Source of the DNA: Lithodes maja
Taxonomy: Eukaryota; Arthropoda; Malacostraca; Decapoda; Lithodidae
Direction of reading: 5' to 3'
Assembly (NCBI GenBank): GCA_037953745.1
Contig: JBAKBP010001418.1
Coordinates: 1-64,000 of the forward strand
Length of the DNA: 64,000 bases
The number at the start of each line of letters is the position of its first letter. Position 1 is the first letter of the stretch. This document shows positions 9,412 through 19,833 of this stretch, in pieces. Both the position numbers and the translations under genes were made by a program. The notes below the pieces were generated by a model that did no database searches, had not been told where the DNA came from, and saw nothing but the letters and a program-made list of their open reading frames with translations.

Positions 9412-12233
9412 ATGAAGCTGATGTATAGTAATGTGGATGGCTTGCTGTCTAAGAAATTAGAATTGAATGACTATATTGAGAAATATAAACCACATATTAT
9501 GTGCTTAGCAGAAACAAAGTTGAGAGGTGGTACTGAATTGGGAGTGTTGGGATGGGAAGGGTACAATGTGTGGAGAAAAGATAGAGAAGGAAAAGTGGGC
9601 GGTGGAGTGTTAATAATGACTGACAGAAATATAGAAGCAAGTGAGATTAACCTAGGCAATAATAGATCAGAAATTATAGCAGTGACAATAAAAGACAAGG
9701 ACAACAAAGCAACTGATATAGCAGTGGCTTATATACCACCACAAACTAGAGCATGGAAGCGGGATAAATATGATCAACTAATCACGGAATCTCTAGATGC
9801 ACTAAAAATACTTTTTAATAGGAGAAATAAATTATTATTAACAGGTGATTTCAATTGTAAGGAAGTCAATTGGGAAGGGTTAGATGCGGGAAATAATAAT
9901 GAATCTTGGGGCAGTAAATTATTGAATCTAGTAACAGAAAACATGTTAACACAACATGTTAGAGAAAACACACGAATCAGAGGGATGGATGAACCATCCA
10001 GGCTAGACCTAGTCTTCACCAGTGATCCACATGATGTTAGAAAGATAAATTATCGTTGTCCCTTGGGAAAAAGTGATCACAAGATATTAGAAATGGAGAT
10101 GGATTTGGGGAAAAATGAGGAGAGAAAGGAAGGACATAAAATAAATAGATACAATTATGCTAAAACTGATTTTAAATCATTGAAACATTATTTCCAAAGT
10201 ATAAATTGGAAGGAACTAGAAAGCCTGGAAATGGTTCAAGACAAATATAGACTTTTCCTGAAAGTATATGAAGAAGGGATACATAAATATGTCCCAAGGT
10301 TCCAATCAGGGGTAAAGAAGGAAAAAGAATGGTTCAATATAAGATGTAGTAAGGCACAGGATAGAAGAAACCGAGCCTGGAATATAGCACGGAAGAGACA
10401 TAGTGAAAATAACTGGAATAAGTACAAGGAGAAAAGAAATGAATACGTAAAGATACGACGCGAGGAACAATATAAATATGAAAGGAATATTGTAGAGAAG
10501 TGCAAAAATGAGCCAAAACTATTTTATAGATTTGTAAATGGAAAAATAAAAACAAAAGAAGGTATTGTCAGACTAAGAGTTGGAACAAACAGCTATGAGA
10601 AAGATAAAGAATTGTGTGAAGTTATGAATGAAAAGCTTCAGTCAGTGTTTGTAAAAGAGGAGGAGTTTATAGAACCTAATAGAGAAATGAGAACACCACA
10701 GATGCCTGAAATGAAAGTGACAAAAAGTGAAGTGCTGAAATTGATGCAGGATTTGGACGTGAGGAAATCAATGGGACCAGATGGAGTGGCTGGATGGATC
10801 CTCAAAGAATGTGCGGAAGAGTTAGTGGAACCAATCTATGAAATCATTAAATCTTCACTGAATGAGGGAGACCTGCCAGTGGAATGGAAGAGAGCTAACA
10901 TAGTACCAATTTACAAAGGAGGAGACAGAGAAAATCCGCTTAACTACAGACCGGTGTCCCTCACCAGCATTGTTTGTAAAATTTGTGAGAAAATTATAAG
11001 GAAAAAGTGGACACACTTCATTGAGGGACAGGGGGTGCTTAGCGAGAAACAATTTGGATTCAGGGAAGGGAGATCTTGTGTATCTAATTTATTAAGCTTT
11101 TATAGCAGAGTTGTAGATGTTACACAGGAGAGAGAGGGATGGATTGACTGTGTTTACCTGGACCTGAAAAAGGCCTTTGACAGGGTGCCTCACAAAAGGT
11201 TATTGTGGAAATTGCAGGTTGTTGGAGGTGTACATGGTAGGATGTTAAAATGGATGGAAAACTTTTTAATAGGAAGAGAAATGAGGACCACGATACGAGA
11301 CGAATATTCACAGTGGAGGAGTGTGACGAGCGGAGTACCACAGGGATCAGTGTTGGGTCCGATAATGTTCCTACTTTATGTAAACGACATGCCAGAAAAC
11401 TTGAATAGTCATATGAATATGTTTGCGGATGATGCTAAGATCATGAAGAATGTCACCTGTATAGAAAGTTGTCAGGATCTTCAAAAGGACCTAGATGAGT
11501 TGCACAGATGGAGCCAAACCTGGAAAATGAGTTTCAATGCAGAAAAGTGTCATGTTTTGGAAGTGGGAACAAGTGAGATAAGGCCAAGCTGGGTGTACAA
11601 ATTAGGAACTGAAAAATCGGCAAAACACGGCATGAGAAGGACCTTGGAGTGATAATACAAGATGATCTATCCCCGGAGAAGCATATTAACATGATCATTG
11701 GAGGAGCATATGGAATAATAACCAATATGAGAGTGGCATTTAACTATTTGGATGAAGAAATGTTAAGAAAATTGATAATGACTATGATAAGACCAAGATT
11801 AGAATATGCAGCAGTGATATGGTCACCACATTTGAAAAAACATATAAACAAATTAGAGAAAGTCCAAAGGATAGCAACGAAGATGATCCCAAGATTGAAG
11901 GAGTTGACATATGAGGAAAGACTTAAGACACTACAACTGCCTACCTTGAAAGAGAGAAGGGAACGAGGCGACTTAATAACGATGTTCAAGGGAGTAAAAA
12001 GTTTGGAACGAGTAGATAGGGAAGATCTATTCGTGAGGGATAATGGAAGGACAAGAGGGCACGAGTTTAAGCTGAGGAAGGGCAGATGTCGTAAGGACAC
12101 AAAGAAATTCAGCTTCCCATATAGGAGTATAGAGACTTGGAACAACTTGGAGGAGGAGGTGGTGAGAGCGAGGAACATTAACATGTTCAAATCTAGGTTG
12201 GATAAAAGTAAATATGGAAATAGGGCAACATAA
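9412..12233 (+). pseudogene. LINE-C ORF2: endonuclease-reverse transcriptase with a 1-bp deletion
   Basis: The start ATG at 9412 is chosen because the endonuclease fold begins at once (KLMYSNVDGLLSKK). Endonuclease boxes: AETKLRGG, GDFNCKEVNW, SDHKILE. RT boxes: GPDGVAGWILKECAEE, NYRPVSLTS, FGFREGRSC, VYLDLKKAFDRVPHKR, SGVPQGSVLGP and FADD in MNMFADDAKIM. Near 11613 one base is missing relative to copy 2, so the frame ends at 11652 and the C-terminal part continues in another frame from 11649 to 12233 (RPRLEYAAVIWSPH, KFSFPYRSIETWNNL). Apart from that single base it is open throughout, which fits a young copy. Confidence 0.88.
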
Positions 12234-12390
12234 GTTATGATATGTTAGTCCAAAATACTGGGAACTGGGAATATCCATTACGATACTTGTCTAAGTAAAA
12301 TGGATTGATTATAAAGTAACTAAGACAGGACAACACGAGCGCTGCTCAATTCCTGTAAACTACAAATAGGTAAATACAAATAGGTAAATA

Positions 12391-13900
12391 CACATTAAGA
12401 GAATGTTCTGAACAACTAGTGAGACCTATTTTTAATATTGTTCAACACTCATTAAACAAGGGGGAACTTCCCTTAGAATGGAAACAAGCAAATATAACTC
12501 CAATATATAAAAGTGGAAATAAAGAAGACCCGCTAAATTATCGACCGGTATCCTTAACGAGTGTTATATGCAAGCTTTGTGAAAAGATTATTAGAAAAAG
12601 ATGGGTGGGTATGTTGGAGGAGAGGGAAATAATTTCAAGCAAGCAGTTCGGGTTCAGAAAAGGTCATTCGTGTACCACAAATTTGTTGAGTTACTATGAT
12701 AGGGTAATTGACATTGTACAAGGGAGGGAGGGGTGGGTAGATTGTATTTACTGTACTTAGATTTCAAGAAGGCATTTGATAAGGTGCCTCATAAGAGATT
12801 GTTGTGGAAGCTCAGGACTGTGGGGCGGGTTGAGGGAGTATTATTAAAGTGGATGGAAAACTATTTAATTGGGAGGGAAATGCGAACAGTAATAAAAGGA
12901 AAGTTCTCCTCGTGGAAAAGGGTAAAAAGCGGAGTGCCTCAAGGATCGGTGTTGGCCCCAATCATGTTTTTGGTTTTCATCAACGACCTTCAAATGGGAA
13001 TAGGTTCATATATATCTATGTTTGCTGATGATGCAAAATTAATGAAGCATATTACAAGTAGGAGTAGTTGTGAAGAATTACAGAGAGACCTAGATAAGTT
13101 ATATGAGTGGAGTCAAACTTGGAAAATGGAATTCAACACGAGTAAGTGTCAGGTTCTTGAGATGGGAAAAAGTAAATATAGACCTTCTTGGGGATATAAA
13201 ATAGGAGATGAAATAATTAGTAAAGCTGTGAAAGCAAAAGACCTAGGGGTAGTTGTGGCAGACAGCTTGTCACCTGAACAGCATATAAATAAAATAACTG
13301 GTGAAACCTATGCAGTGTTGACTAACATGAGAATAGCTCTGAATTATTTAGATGAAGAGATGTTAGCAAAAATAATAGGGACAATAATACGACCAAGACT
13401 GGAGTATGCAGCAGTGGTGTGGTCTCCACACCTTATAAAACATAATAAAAACTGGAAAGAGTTCAGAGAGTTGCCACTAAGATGATAGCTAGCCTTAGAG
13501 ACCTGCCTTATGAGGAGAGATTGGAGAGGCTAAAGCTGCCAACGCTGAGGGAGAGGAGAGAGAGAGGTGACATGATCATGATGTTTAAGTGTGTGAAAGG
13601 TTTTGAGAAGATCGACAAGGGAGATTTTGTGGTGAGGGACGAGGGAAGAACCAGGGGTCATGATTGTAAGTTGAGGAAAGTTATATGTAAGTCTGATGTA
13701 AGAAAGTTCAGCTTCCCGTATAGAAGCATTGAGTGTTGGAATAAGTTGGATGGGGAGGTGGTGGGAGCAAGAAATATCCAAACTTTTAAAGCAAAATTGG
13801 ATAAATGTAGAGAGAGAGACAGGACAACACGAGCTTAGGCTCAAATCCTGTATACTACAATTAGGTGAGTACAATTAGGTGAGTACACACACACACACAC
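12391..13900 (+). mobile_element. LINE-D: 5'-truncated relative of LINE-C with broken RT
   Basis: It begins in the RT fingers (LRECSEQLVRP) directly at the LINE-C copy 1 tail and ends with two AATTAGGTGAGTAC units and (AC)n (13860-13900). The RT motifs include FGFRKGHSC, DFKKAFDKVPHKR, SGVPQGSVLAP and FADDAKLMKH. Two frame breaks are visible, at ~12755-12760 and ~13480. The protein is clearly homologous to LINE-C but much more diverged from it than the two LINE-C copies are from each other, so it is a sister family. It is not functional. Confidence 0.8.
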
Positions 13901-15172
13901 ACCAGCATTGTTTGTAAAATTTGTGAGAAAATTATAAGGAAAAAGTGGACACACTTCATTGAGGGACAGGGGGTGCTTAGCGAGAAACAGTTTGGATTCA
14001 GGGAAGGGAGATCTTGTGTATCTAATTTATTAAGCTTTTATAGCAGAGTTGTAGATGTTACACAGGAGAGAGAGGGATGGGTTGACTGTGTTTACCTGGA
14101 CCTGAAAAAGGCCTTTGACAGGGTGCCTCACAAAAGGTTATTGTGGAAATTGCAGGTTGTTGGAGGTGTACATGGTAGGATGTTAAAATGGATGGAAAAC
14201 TTTTTAATAGGAAGAGAAATGAGGACCACGATACGAGACGAATATTCACAGTGGAGGAGTGTGACGAGCGGAGTACCACAGGGATCAGTGTTGGGTCCGA
14301 TAATGTTCCTACTTTATGTAAACGACATGCCAGAAAACTTGAATAGTCATATGAATATGTTTGCGGATGACGCTAAGATCATGAAGAATGTCACCTGTAT
14401 AGAAAGTTGTCAGGATCTTCAAAAGGACCTAGATGAGTTGCACAGATGGAGCCAAACCTGGAAAATGAGTTTCAATGCAGAAAAGTGTCATGTTTTGGAA
14501 GTGGGAACAAGTGAGATAAGGCCAAGCTGGGTGTACAAATTAGGAACTGAAATAATCGGCAAAACACGGCATGAGAAGGACCTTGGAGTGATAATACAAG
14601 ATGATCTATCCCCGGAGAAGCATATTAACATGATCATTGGAGGAGCATATGGAATAATAACCAATATGAGAGTGGCATTTAACTATTTGGATGAAGAAAT
14701 GTTAAGAAAATTTATAATGACTATGATAAGACCAAGATTAGAATATGCAGCAGTGATATGGTCACCACATTTGAAAAAACATATAAACAAATTAGAGAAA
14801 GTCCAAAGGATAGCAACGAAGATGATCCCAAGATTGAAGGAGTTGACATATGAGGAAAGACTTAAGACACTACAACTGCCTACCTTGAAAGAGAGAAGGG
14901 AACGAGGCGACTTAATAACGATGTTCAAGGGAGTAAAAAGTTTGGAACGAGTAGATAGGGAAGATCTATTCGTGAGGGATAATGGAAGGACAAGAGGGCA
15001 CGAGTTTAAGCTGAGGAAGGGCAGATGTCGTAAGGACACAAAGAAATTCAGCTTCCCATATAGGAGTATAGAGACTTGGAACAACTTGGAGGAGGAGGTG
15101 GTGAGAGCGAGGAACATTAACATGTTCAAATCTAGGTTGGATAAAAGTAAATATGGAAATAGGGCAACATAA
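13901..15172 (+). CDS. LINE-C copy 2 ORF2 C-terminal half: reverse transcriptase (5' partial)
   Basis: The frame is uninterrupted from the truncation point to the stop at 15170-15172. It contains FGFREGRSC, DLKKAFDRVPHKR, SGVPQGSVLGP, FADDAK, the RPRLEYAAVIWSPH block and the FSFPYRSIETWNNL tail. It has the base that copy 1 lost near 11613, so it shows the undamaged frame of the family. Without endonuclease and promoter it is a dead-on-arrival insertion. Confidence 0.85.
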   Translation, partial: TSIVCKICEKIIRKKWTHFIEGQGVLSEKQFGFREGRSCVSNLLSFYSRVVDVTQEREGWVDCVYLDLKKAFDRVPHKRLLWKLQVVGGVHGRMLKWMENFLIGREMRTTIRDEYSQWRSVTSGVPQGSVLGPIMFLLYVNDMPENLNSHMNMFADDAKIMKNVTCIESCQDLQKDLDELHRWSQTWKMSFNAEKCHVLEVGTSEIRPSWVYKLGTEIIGKTRHEKDLGVIIQDDLSPEKHINMIIGGAYGIITNMRVAFNYLDEEMLRKFIMTMIRPRLEYAAVIWSPHLKKHINKLEKVQRIATKMIPRLKELTYEERLKTLQLPTLKERRERGDLITMFKGVKSLERVDREDLFVRDNGRTRGHEFKLRKGRCRKDTKKFSFPYRSIETWNNLEEEVVRARNINMFKSRLDKSKYGNRAT

Positions 15173-15340
15173 GTTATGATATGTTAGTCCAAAATACTGG
15201 GAACTGGGAATATCCATTACGATACTTGTCTAAGTAAAATGGATTGATTATAAAGTAACTAAGACAGGACAACACGAGCGCTGCTCAATTCCTGTAAACT
15301 ACAAATGGGTAAATGGGTAAATACACCTACACACACACAC
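13901..15340 (+). mobile_element. LINE-C copy 2: 5'-truncated, nearly identical to copy 1
   Basis: It starts at CCAGCATTGTTTG immediately after the (AC)n end of LINE-D and runs to a GGGTAAAT tail followed by (AC)n at ~15320. By eye it differs from 10963-12390 at only a handful of sites, including one 1-bp indel (offset 2938 before, 2939 after). The two copies form direct repeats of ~1.43 kb. Confidence 0.85.
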
Positions 15341-15787
15341 ACACCTACACACCTACACTACCGAAGATTAACCTCCCATTGTAGTACCTGCACCCTCTTT
15401 ACCCTGACCATACCAAAACAGTTTCTGTATGTATGTATGTTTGTGTGCATACGTGAGCGTTTGTGTATACGGACATGTGCACACTTACTGCATGTTCTTA
15501 TGTTCCTATATATGTATGTGCGCACGTACGTGTATATACGTATGTTCTGTATATGAGTAAGTAAATAAATGTGTATATGTACTGTATATCACTTACTCTC
15601 ATGGTTATTTTATGATAATTTGTATTCTGCACATGCATCATTATTGTATTTATTTATTTTGTTTGTAAACTAAGCTTACCATCCTCATATCTGTACATCT
15701 CATGTTCATCCACTAAATTGTAAAATGTGTATTTTCAGCTCATGAGGCTGCCATTCTTTAATAAACCGTTTATTATTATTATTATTA

Positions 15788-16250
15788 GTGCGGGTGTGGA
15801 GTTGTGGACATGTAGTGCGGGTGTGGACGTGTCTAGTGCGGTTGTGGACGTATTTATTAGGCCTACGGGTGTGGAAGTATTTAGTGCGGGTGTGGACGTG
15901 TCTCGTGTGGGTGCGGCGTGTAGGTTACTAGCCTAGTACAAAGTACCAGACAGCAGCTGACGGCTACTGCCAACAATGTGTCACACGCAAACATTCAAAC
16001 AAACATAGGCCTACACACATACAAACCACCCACAAACACCCCCATACACACCCGACCATACTGTCAGATGCGCCGCTAGCCCCGGCTCCAGGCCCCGCGA
16101 AACTGCAACAAAACCTAAGCCAAACTAGATCTACAACCTAAGCCAAACTAGCTATACAATCTAAACCAAAGTTGCTCTACAACCTAAACCAAAACTGCTC
16201 TACAACCTAAACCAAAACTGCTCTACAACCTAAGCCAAACTGCAGCCAAA
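15788..16250. repeat. Two degenerate ~21-bp minisatellites in the TIR element
   Basis: 15788-15915 has about six units around AGTGCGGGTGTGGACGTGTC. 16120-16245 has about six units around CTCTACAACCTAAACCAAAA. Both belong to the sequence that LINE-B interrupted. No coding meaning is seen. Confidence 0.65.
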
Positions 16251-17145
16251 TCCATGCAATAGTTTCGGAGATATCGGCGTTTGAATGCAAATTATTAGCG
16301 CCGCGGCGAAATTACCCCTTCTTACCATACATTAGAACCCCGTTTATCCGGCACGAACGGGGGGAAGCCCATGCCGGATAACCCATTTTTCCGTTGTTTT
16401 GAGAGTTACTCTTATAGAATGGCCAAAACCCTAATAAATACACCCTATCTTACCAAATATTGTTTTATAAGCATAAAATATGATAATGATAACTAAAAAT
16501 ATACCAGTACTCACCAATAAAGATGTGTAGGGAAGTAGGTAAGTAGTCAGCCAGTCGATGACATAACAGTCGGTGACATACCAGATAGCTTGAAAAATGC
16601 AATAATTGCCCCACTGCATAAAGGAGGGAGTAAAGCACTACCAAAAAACTACCGCCCGGTAGCTCTAACCTCTCACATCATTAAAGTTTTCGAACGAGTC
16701 CTGCGAAGAAAAATTTCAACATTCATTGAGACAAATTAACTACACAACACCGGTCAACATGGGTTCAGAGCGGGAAGATCATGTCTCTCACAACTTTTGG
16801 AACACTATGACAAAATTCTTAAAGCGCTAGAAGAAAAGAAAAACGTGGATGTCATTTACACCGATTTTGCTAAGGCATTTGATAAATGTGACCATGGTAT
16901 AATAGCCCACAAACTGAAAGCAATAGGTATAACTGGGAAAATCGGACGGTGGATATACAATTTCCTCGTAAACCGAAAACAATCAGTAGCAGTAAACCAA
17001 GTCACATCTGAGCCTTCGGATGTCAAAAGCTCAGTGCCCCAAGGAACAGTGCTAGCGCCCCTTCTGTTCCTCATATTAATTTGCGACATAGATACCAACA
17101 CCAGACACAGTACGGTGTCGTCTTTTGCTGATGACACAAAATTAA

Positions 17146-17624
17146 CCCTCCGGCCCCGGCTATATATTATATATATATTCCTCGAAATCCGGGTGTTTTG
17201 GCCGAAAAACGTCTAGGCTAGGCTACCGTATATTCGTTAATCAGACTGCTTCCCGCATTCCCGCGCATCCCCAAGCGTAGCTGTGTTATTTACCTGTAAA
17301 ATGGCCTTAAGTAGAGCTCTCTAAGTCAACTGGGTGAGCTGTGATGATGATTTCATTGGAGATAACTTTATGGCCAAACCAGCCACTTTACACCACTTTT
17401 CGATACTGAACAACAACATACAGGCACACACGAACAAGCGACGCTCTCCTTCTTGTGGCCGGAGATGCGGAGCGTCGGTCCAGCCGGCTGTTGTTTACAT
17501 GCGTCGGACCGACGCCTCGCACACGAAACTCACAGGCTTTCAAGCAATGGTACAATGTAGTACCACCCGGGTTCCTGGGGCCAAAAAAAAATGGTACACG
17601 TGTGTACCAACCGGGTTTGAAGGG
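17146..17624. mobile_element. piggyBac-like MITE, TTAA target duplication (copy 2)
   Basis: TTAA flanks lie at 17142-17145 and 17625-17628. It starts CCCTCCGGCCCCGG and ends GAAGGG. The comparison with LINE-A copy 1 (AAAATTAAGCAAGATAG, uninterrupted) shows the empty site, so the insertion is exact. The first ~380 bp match the copy at 6496; the right ~100 bp do not. Confidence 0.85.
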
Positions 17625-17873
17625 TTAAGCAAGATAGTAAATACACAAGAAGACACGGGCCGACTGCAGGAAGACATGAATGTAGTGTTCCAGTGGACCA
17701 GGGAAAACAACATGCAATTCAATGAGGACAAATTCCAATTAATACGGTACGGAGATAATAATGGTGTTAAAGAAATTACAAATTACTTAACAGAATCTAA
17801 CCACATAATAGAATGGAAAGACAGTGTGAAAGACCTTGGGGTATTAATGTCTGAAAATATGGGTTTCAAAGTA

Positions 17874-18254
17874 CAGTAGGGTCCCGCATAAAACGTGTTC
17901 GCATAAAACGAGTCTCGATTAAAACGACCGACCTAAAATATTAATATTTATTATATTAAACGAAATATCGTCGCTTTGTACGAAATATAGTTCGCTTTGT
18001 ACGAAATATAGTTCGCTTTGTACGAAATATTGTCGCTTTGTACGAAATATAGTTCGCTTTGTATGAAATATCGTCGCTTTGTACGAAATATCGTTCGCTT
18101 TGTATGAAATATCGTTCGCTTTGTACGAAAATTTTCGCTTACAGTGAACATTGACGATATTGCGCCACCAAAATGCTGTGTTCACATAAAACGAAATTCG
18201 CATAAAACGCCCTCGTTTATCGACCATAAACTCGTTTTATGTGAGACCCTACTG
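17874..18254. mobile_element. 381-bp TA-flanked MITE with internal ~20-bp tandem repeats (copy 1)
   Basis: The TIR is CAGTAGGGTCCCGCATAAAA on the left, and its inverted match (one change) is at the right end. Flanking TA is at 17872-17873 and 18255-18256. LINE-A copy 1 supplies the empty site (CAAAGTACATAACC). The inside holds about nine units of TTCGCTTTGTACGAAATAT. No transposase is seen; it is probably mobilised by a pogo/Tigger-type enzyme. Confidence 0.85.
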
Positions 18255-19059
18255 TACTTAACCAGGTCAAAGTGGCGGCTGCGAAACGTCTAACGGGTTG
18301 GATTCTGCGTACTTTTAAAACACGCGGTGAAGTACCTATGATAACGCTCTTCAAATCTCTAGTGCTACCGCGGCTTGAATACTGTAGCGTATTAACATCC
18401 CTATACAAAGCAGGTGAAATAAATGACGTAGAGAGTGTACAAAGAAATTTCACTTCGCATATAAGTTCGATAAAATATCTACACTATTGGGAGCGTTTAA
18501 GAGCACTGAATCTGTACTCACTGGAACGTAGAAGAGAACGTTACCTCATAATATACACGTGGAAAATCGCAGAGGGTTTAGTACCAAACCTACATACTCC
18601 GATAGTCATGAAATTCAGTGATAGGAGAGGCTGGGAATGCGAAATCCCCCGGATGAATAACAGGAGTGCTATGGGCTCTCTGCGAGAGGGCTGGTTATCA
18701 CACAGAGGCCCACGTCTCTTCAACAAACTCCCACGGCGAGTAAGAGACATGAGGGACATCTCGTTAGACAACTTCAAGAGAGCCCTAGATGTCGAACTGC
18801 AAAAAGTGCCAGACGAGCCCATCCTCGCAAGGGAGCGAGCTGTCGCTTCAAACAGTCTACTGCACCAAATCACCACCCATAACGAGGGGCGTCGCGCTCC
18901 TTGGTGCCGCTAGAAGAGCGGCGAACACATCTAAAGGTATCTAAAGGTAAGTATATCCAGAGTAAGGCACAATAAAGTACAGTAGTAGAGTAGTTTAGTC
19001 ATTCAGAGGCACTTATCACTTAATGTTTCTAACTTAATCCTAAAGTTCATGTGCGTGTG

Positions 19060-19736
19060 TTAGTTAGAGGCCACAGGTGCAGGTTCGTCGGCATCAGACG
19101 AGTCCAAGGATACGGGCACTGGTGGCTCAGTAGGCTCGGCAGATGTCTTGGCCTGTGCAGCCCTAGCACGGGCCTTGGCAAACAATTTCCTGATGTCGGT
19201 CTGTTTGATTGATCTCCTTCGTGCATCCATCACCTCATTCCTCATCTGATGAAGGGCCATCACTTCTTGAGCCTTGAAAAATGATTGGCATTTGGCATAC
19301 TTGATGATCGTTTCGAATGCACCCAAGACCTCGGTAGCTGATGGTGGTGGCTCCAAATCTTCATCGTCAGTTTCCTCTGCTACTTGCTCCTCACCCCTGT
19401 CCCGAATGACCTCGATGATTGCATCACTATCCAGCGTGTGCGTGACAGGTGCATCCTTATCGACGTCAAGCCATTCCTTGATCTCGTCAGCAGGGACCTG
19501 TGTGCCATCAAACATCTTCAAAATGGCTTGTTGTAGCTGCTGAGCCTTCACTGCCTCGGCTTGTTCAACCTCGTCGAACCCCACAAACTCATCACCTGGT
19601 ACCAGCGTAAGGACATCCGGCCACAACTTACGCCAACACCTGTGCAGTGTTCGATCCTTTACCTGGGTCCACGCTGCAGAAATGACATAGATCACATCCT
19701 TTAGGCTGTATTTCTTCTGAATAGTGACAATATCAC
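19060..19736 (-). pseudogene. Tigger transposase, C-terminal part
   Basis: The frame is open from the Gypsy junction to the stop at 19060. It begins IVTIQKKYSLKDVIY, then ISAAWTQVKDRTLHRCWRKL, which is the helical region after the catalytic core of Tigger/jerky-type transposases, followed by an acidic tail. The preceding part of the protein lies at 26087-27134 across the Gypsy and SINE insertions. The separation is due to insertion, not to decay at the junction. Confidence 0.8.
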
Positions 19737-19833
19737 TGTTTAAGAGTAGGGTGTATTGACAGGCAGGACACTTACGAACTCTTTATTATCCTTCCGCGGT
19801 ACAGTCTTCAACCTGGGACTACTTTACATAAAA
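19737..19833 (-). repeat. Gypsy 3' LTR (97 bp)
   Basis: It matches 25556-25652 with only a few differences. In the sense direction its first bases read TTTTATG where the other LTR has TGTTATG, so the TG terminus has mutated. A purine tract (GAAGGGAAGA in sense) lies just inside, a candidate polypurine primer. Confidence 0.8.

Larger units (their letters stand above)
8896..12390 (+). mobile_element. LINE-C copy 1: CR1-like LINE with ACAAATAGGTAAAT tail repeats
   Basis: The element contains the end of an ORF1, a nearly full ORF2 and a 3' UTR that ends in two tandem ACAAATAGGTAAAT units (~12360-12390). It starts directly after the (CA)n run. The 3' 1.43 kb (from 10963) is almost identical to copy 2 at 13901-15340. 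LINE-D begins exactly at its tail. Confidence 0.8.
5760..15788 (+). mobile_element. LINE-B: 5'-truncated non-LTR retrotransposon with (TTA)n tail, interrupted in ORF2 and 3' UTR
   Basis: Coding sequence occupies about 5780-8278. A microsatellite-rich 3' UTR follows and appears to resume at ~15420 after the LINE-C/D/C insertions. It ends with a TTTAATAAACCG segment and (TTA)n at ~15760-15788. Linking the two halves rests on similar TATG/TGTA-rich sequence on both sides (8324-8720 and 15420-15600) and on the GTGTGGACG minisatellite outside both ends. The upstream boundary is approximate. Confidence 0.6.
5252..16326. mobile_element. TIR DNA transposon shell, ~1.2 kb of own sequence, split by nested LINEs
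   Basis: The left end GGTAAGATGGGGTAATTTCG (5252) continues to GCC at 5273 and is matched in inverted orientation at 16305-16326 with one mismatch in 22. Degenerate 21-bp units with the GTGCGGGTGTGGACG motif lie on both sides of the nested LINEs (about 5680-5700 and 15788-15915), so one sequence was split by insertion. No transposase is visible in the non-LINE parts, so this looks non-autonomous. A target duplication is not clear. Internal copies of the TIR core at 5438-5472 leave open that two related elements are abutted. Confidence 0.5.
16571..18955 (+). mobile_element. LINE-A copy 2: 5'-truncated, carries two MITEs
   Basis: It starts within the RT region (equivalent to ~2617 in copy 1) and ends with the ATCTAAAGGT tail at ~18955. 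Coding pieces are 16573-17141, 17629-17872 and 18257-18913, separated by MITEs at 17146-17624 and 17874-18254. It keeps the 14 bases that copy 1 lost after SVPQGTVLA, so the FADDTK box is in frame here. It has a stop of its own (TAA at ~16737). It lies in the 3' non-coding part of Tigger. Confidence 0.85.

Noticed and set aside
17919..18227. Minus-strand frame with repeated FVQSELY / YKAND units, also at 20789-21097
   Set aside because: It is the translation of the ~20-bp tandem repeats of the 381-bp MITE; no start context, no domain, and it occurs only inside the MITE.
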